Shown here: positions 5,150 through 6,319 of the stretch, one piece after another
Numbering within the stretch: position 1 is the first letter of the stretch
How the letters are laid out: every line of letters begins with the position of its first letter
DNA from: Campylobacteraceae bacterium
Lineage (GTDB): Bacteria > Campylobacterota > Campylobacteria > Campylobacterales > Sulfurovaceae
Assembly: GCA_027002755.1 (NCBI GenBank)
Contig: JALWZI010000120.1
Location: 1 to 6,319, forward strand
Reading direction: 5' to 3'
Length of the DNA: 6,319 nucleotides
Program-made: the position numbers and the translations under genes
Notes under the pieces: generated by a model
What the model was told of the DNA's origin: nothing
The model's database searches: none
Seen by the model: the letters and a program-made list of their open reading frames with translations, nothing else

Positions 5150-6319
5150 CTTTTGCGCTCCTTGTAGAGTCGGCTGAAGGATCTTTGGGCGGGACGGGGC
5201 ATCTCATGCTCCCGACCCCAGAGGTTGAAACGGTTGTAGATCCAGGAACGGGGAAGTCTCGGCAGGAGCGATCCCAGGATCCCCATGGCGGTTCGCCGCA
5301 ACCCCGGATAGCGCAGGAAAAGCGCCGCGGCTCTGAGGCCCCGGCGTTTGCCCCGGTATGCGGGGACCCGGATGCAACGCTCCCTCTCCTCATAGAGCTG
5401 ATGGTGCAGGTCGATCCGGACCGGACAGACCAGATCACAGGAGCCGCAGAGGGTGCAGGCGAAGGGAAGTGAAGCGTGTTCCCGGCAGTTGTGGGCCCCG
5501 GCAAGGGCCGAACCGATGGGGCCCGGAACCACGGTACCGTAGCTATGCCCCCCGCTGCGGCGATAGACGGGACAGGTGTTCATGCAGGCGCCGCAGCGGA
5601 TACAGGAGAGGAGCTTCTCCTGCCGGCTTGCCAGCAGGCGGCTGCGGCCGTTGTCCACGAGGATGACGCAGAGCCGACCGCCCGGTTTGGGGCGCAGGAA
5701 GTGGGAGGTGTAGGCGGTGATCGCCTGTCCCGTGGCACTGCGGGCCAACACCCGGGTGAAGACTCCCAGCTCCCTGGCCGAGGGGATCACCTTCTCCAGC
5801 CCCATGCAGGCGATGTGCAGATCGGGCAGAGCCGTTCCCAGATCGGCGTTGCCTTCGTTGGTGCACAGCACGATACCCCCCTCCTCGGCCAGGGCGAAGT
5901 TGACCCCGGTGACGGCGGCGTCGGCCTCGAGGAATTTCTGCCGCAGATGGGTTCGGGCCGCCCGGGTGAGGCGAAAGGGATCGCTCTCGTTGGGATCGGT
6001 GCCCAGCTTCCGGGCGAAGATATCGGCGACCTGCTCTTTCTTCAGATGGATCGCCGGCAGGACGATATGGCTGGGCCGGTCCTCGGCCAGCTGGACGATC
6101 CGTTCTCCAAGGTCGGTATCGGTCACTTCGATACCGAGGGACTCCAGATGAGGGTTGAGCCCGCACTCTTCGGTGAGCATCGATTTGCTCTTGACCACCT
6201 TGCTCGCGCCGTGTTCCTGCAGGAGCTCTCCCACGATCTGCTGCAGCTCCTTGGCATCCTCGGCCCAGAAGATCTCGATCCCGTTGGCCTGAGCCTGCGC
6301 TTCGAAGCGCTCCAGATAG
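5146..6319 (-). CDS. lutB: LutB-like iron-sulfur L-lactate oxidation protein, N-terminus beyond window
   Basis: LutB is the iron-sulfur and LUD-domain subunit of the LutABC L-lactate oxidation complex, which delivers electrons from L-lactate toward the respiratory chain. The frame stays open to the right edge (reading YLERFEAQAQANGIEIFWAED before the GTG at 6234), so that GTG is internal. About 390 residues are visible, and roughly 80-90 are missing compared with the usual 470 or so. Numbering from the GTG, the LUD part includes VVKSKSMLTEE (13-23) and 'ALAEEGGIVLCTNEGNADLGTALPDLHI' (114-141). Two complete 4Fe-4S motifs follow: C-x2-C-x2-C-x3-CP at Cys211, 214, 217 and 221, and another at Cys260, 263, 266 and 270. 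Between them is GGHSYGTVVPGPIGSAL, characteristic of LutB. The C-terminal region is basic and helical and ends with a PxPAQRSF-type tail. lutC follows with a 4-base overlap; lutA would be expected upstream, outside the window. The related LldF/YkgF annotation covers the same family. Confidence 0.93.
   Translation of the reverse strand, partial: YLERFEAQAQANGIEIFWAEDAKELQQIVGELLQEHGASKVVKSKSMLTEECGLNPHLESLGIEVTDTDLGERIVQLAEDRPSHIVLPAIHLKKEQVADIFARKLGTDPNESDPFRLTRAARTHLRQKFLEADAAVTGVNFALAEEGGIVLCTNEGNADLGTALPDLHIACMGLEKVIPSARELGVFTRVLARSATGQAITAYTSHFLRPKPGGRLCVILVDNGRSRLLASRQEKLLSCIRCGACMNTCPVYRRSGGHSYGTVVPGPIGSALAGAHNCREHASLPFACTLCGSCDLVCPVRIDLHHQLYEERERCIRVPAYRGKRRGLRAAALFLRYPGLRRTAMGILGSLLPRLPRSWIYNRFNLWGREHEMPRPAQRSFSRLYKERKR
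5158..5163 (-). promoter_or_regulatory. Shine-Dalgarno of lutC
   Basis: On the minus strand AAGGAG lies 8 bases before the lutC ATG and is inside the 3' end of lutB. With the ATGA stop/start overlap it supports coupled translation of the two genes and fixes the lutC start. Confidence 0.75.

Noticed and set aside
6232..6234. GTG as the start codon of lutB
   Set aside because: The frame continues upstream to the window edge with residues that fit the LutB N-terminal region, and starting here would cut into the LUD domain.
1..6319. CRISPR array, insertion sequence, tRNA/rRNA or phage gene
   Set aside because: No spaced repeats, terminal inverted repeats, transposase or integrase motifs, or tRNA-like folds were noticed; almost all of the window is accounted for by ordinary genes.

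Overview
The window looks like a piece of a moderately GC-rich bacterial chromosome. The FeoB sequence style, the feoB-then-feoA order, the YcbB-type L,D-transpeptidase and the LutB/LutC pair together suggest a member of the Campylobacterota (Epsilonproteobacteria), perhaps a marine sulfur- or hydrogen-oxidising genus such as Nitratifractor, Sulfurovum or Hydrogenimonas. That placement is inferred from remembered family resemblance, not from a search. No mobile element, CRISPR array, tRNA, rRNA or phage gene was seen.

Layout, left to right. (1) Bases 2-262, plus strand: the C-terminal end of a multi-helix permease of the DUF318/ArsP-like type, possibly a Cu/Zn exporter, ending in a Cys-Cys tail. 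(2) Bases 263-373: an AT-rich intergenic region holding a perfect 7-1-7 palindrome that closely matches the Fur box. It sits between plausible -35 and -10 elements ahead of feoB. (3) Bases 374-2743: feoB and feoA, the two core components of ferrous iron uptake, 12 bases apart and probably one transcript. (4) Bases 2744-2828: a short intergenic region with nested inverted repeats and a likely -10 element. (5) Bases 2829-4580: an exported YcbB-like L,D-transpeptidase with an intact catalytic SHGC motif. (6) Bases 4589-6319, minus strand: lutC and most of lutB, translationally coupled by an ATGA overlap and converging on the transpeptidase gene with only 8 bases between the stop codons.

Functionally there are three unrelated modules: metal transport (permease end plus Feo), cell-wall cross-linking, and L-lactate oxidation. 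The first is probably iron-repressed. lutA and the N-terminal part of lutB would lie beyond the right edge. I found no convincing undescribed system. The most interesting signals are the regulatory sequences upstream of feoB and a CxxxxC insertion in the FeoB G domain.
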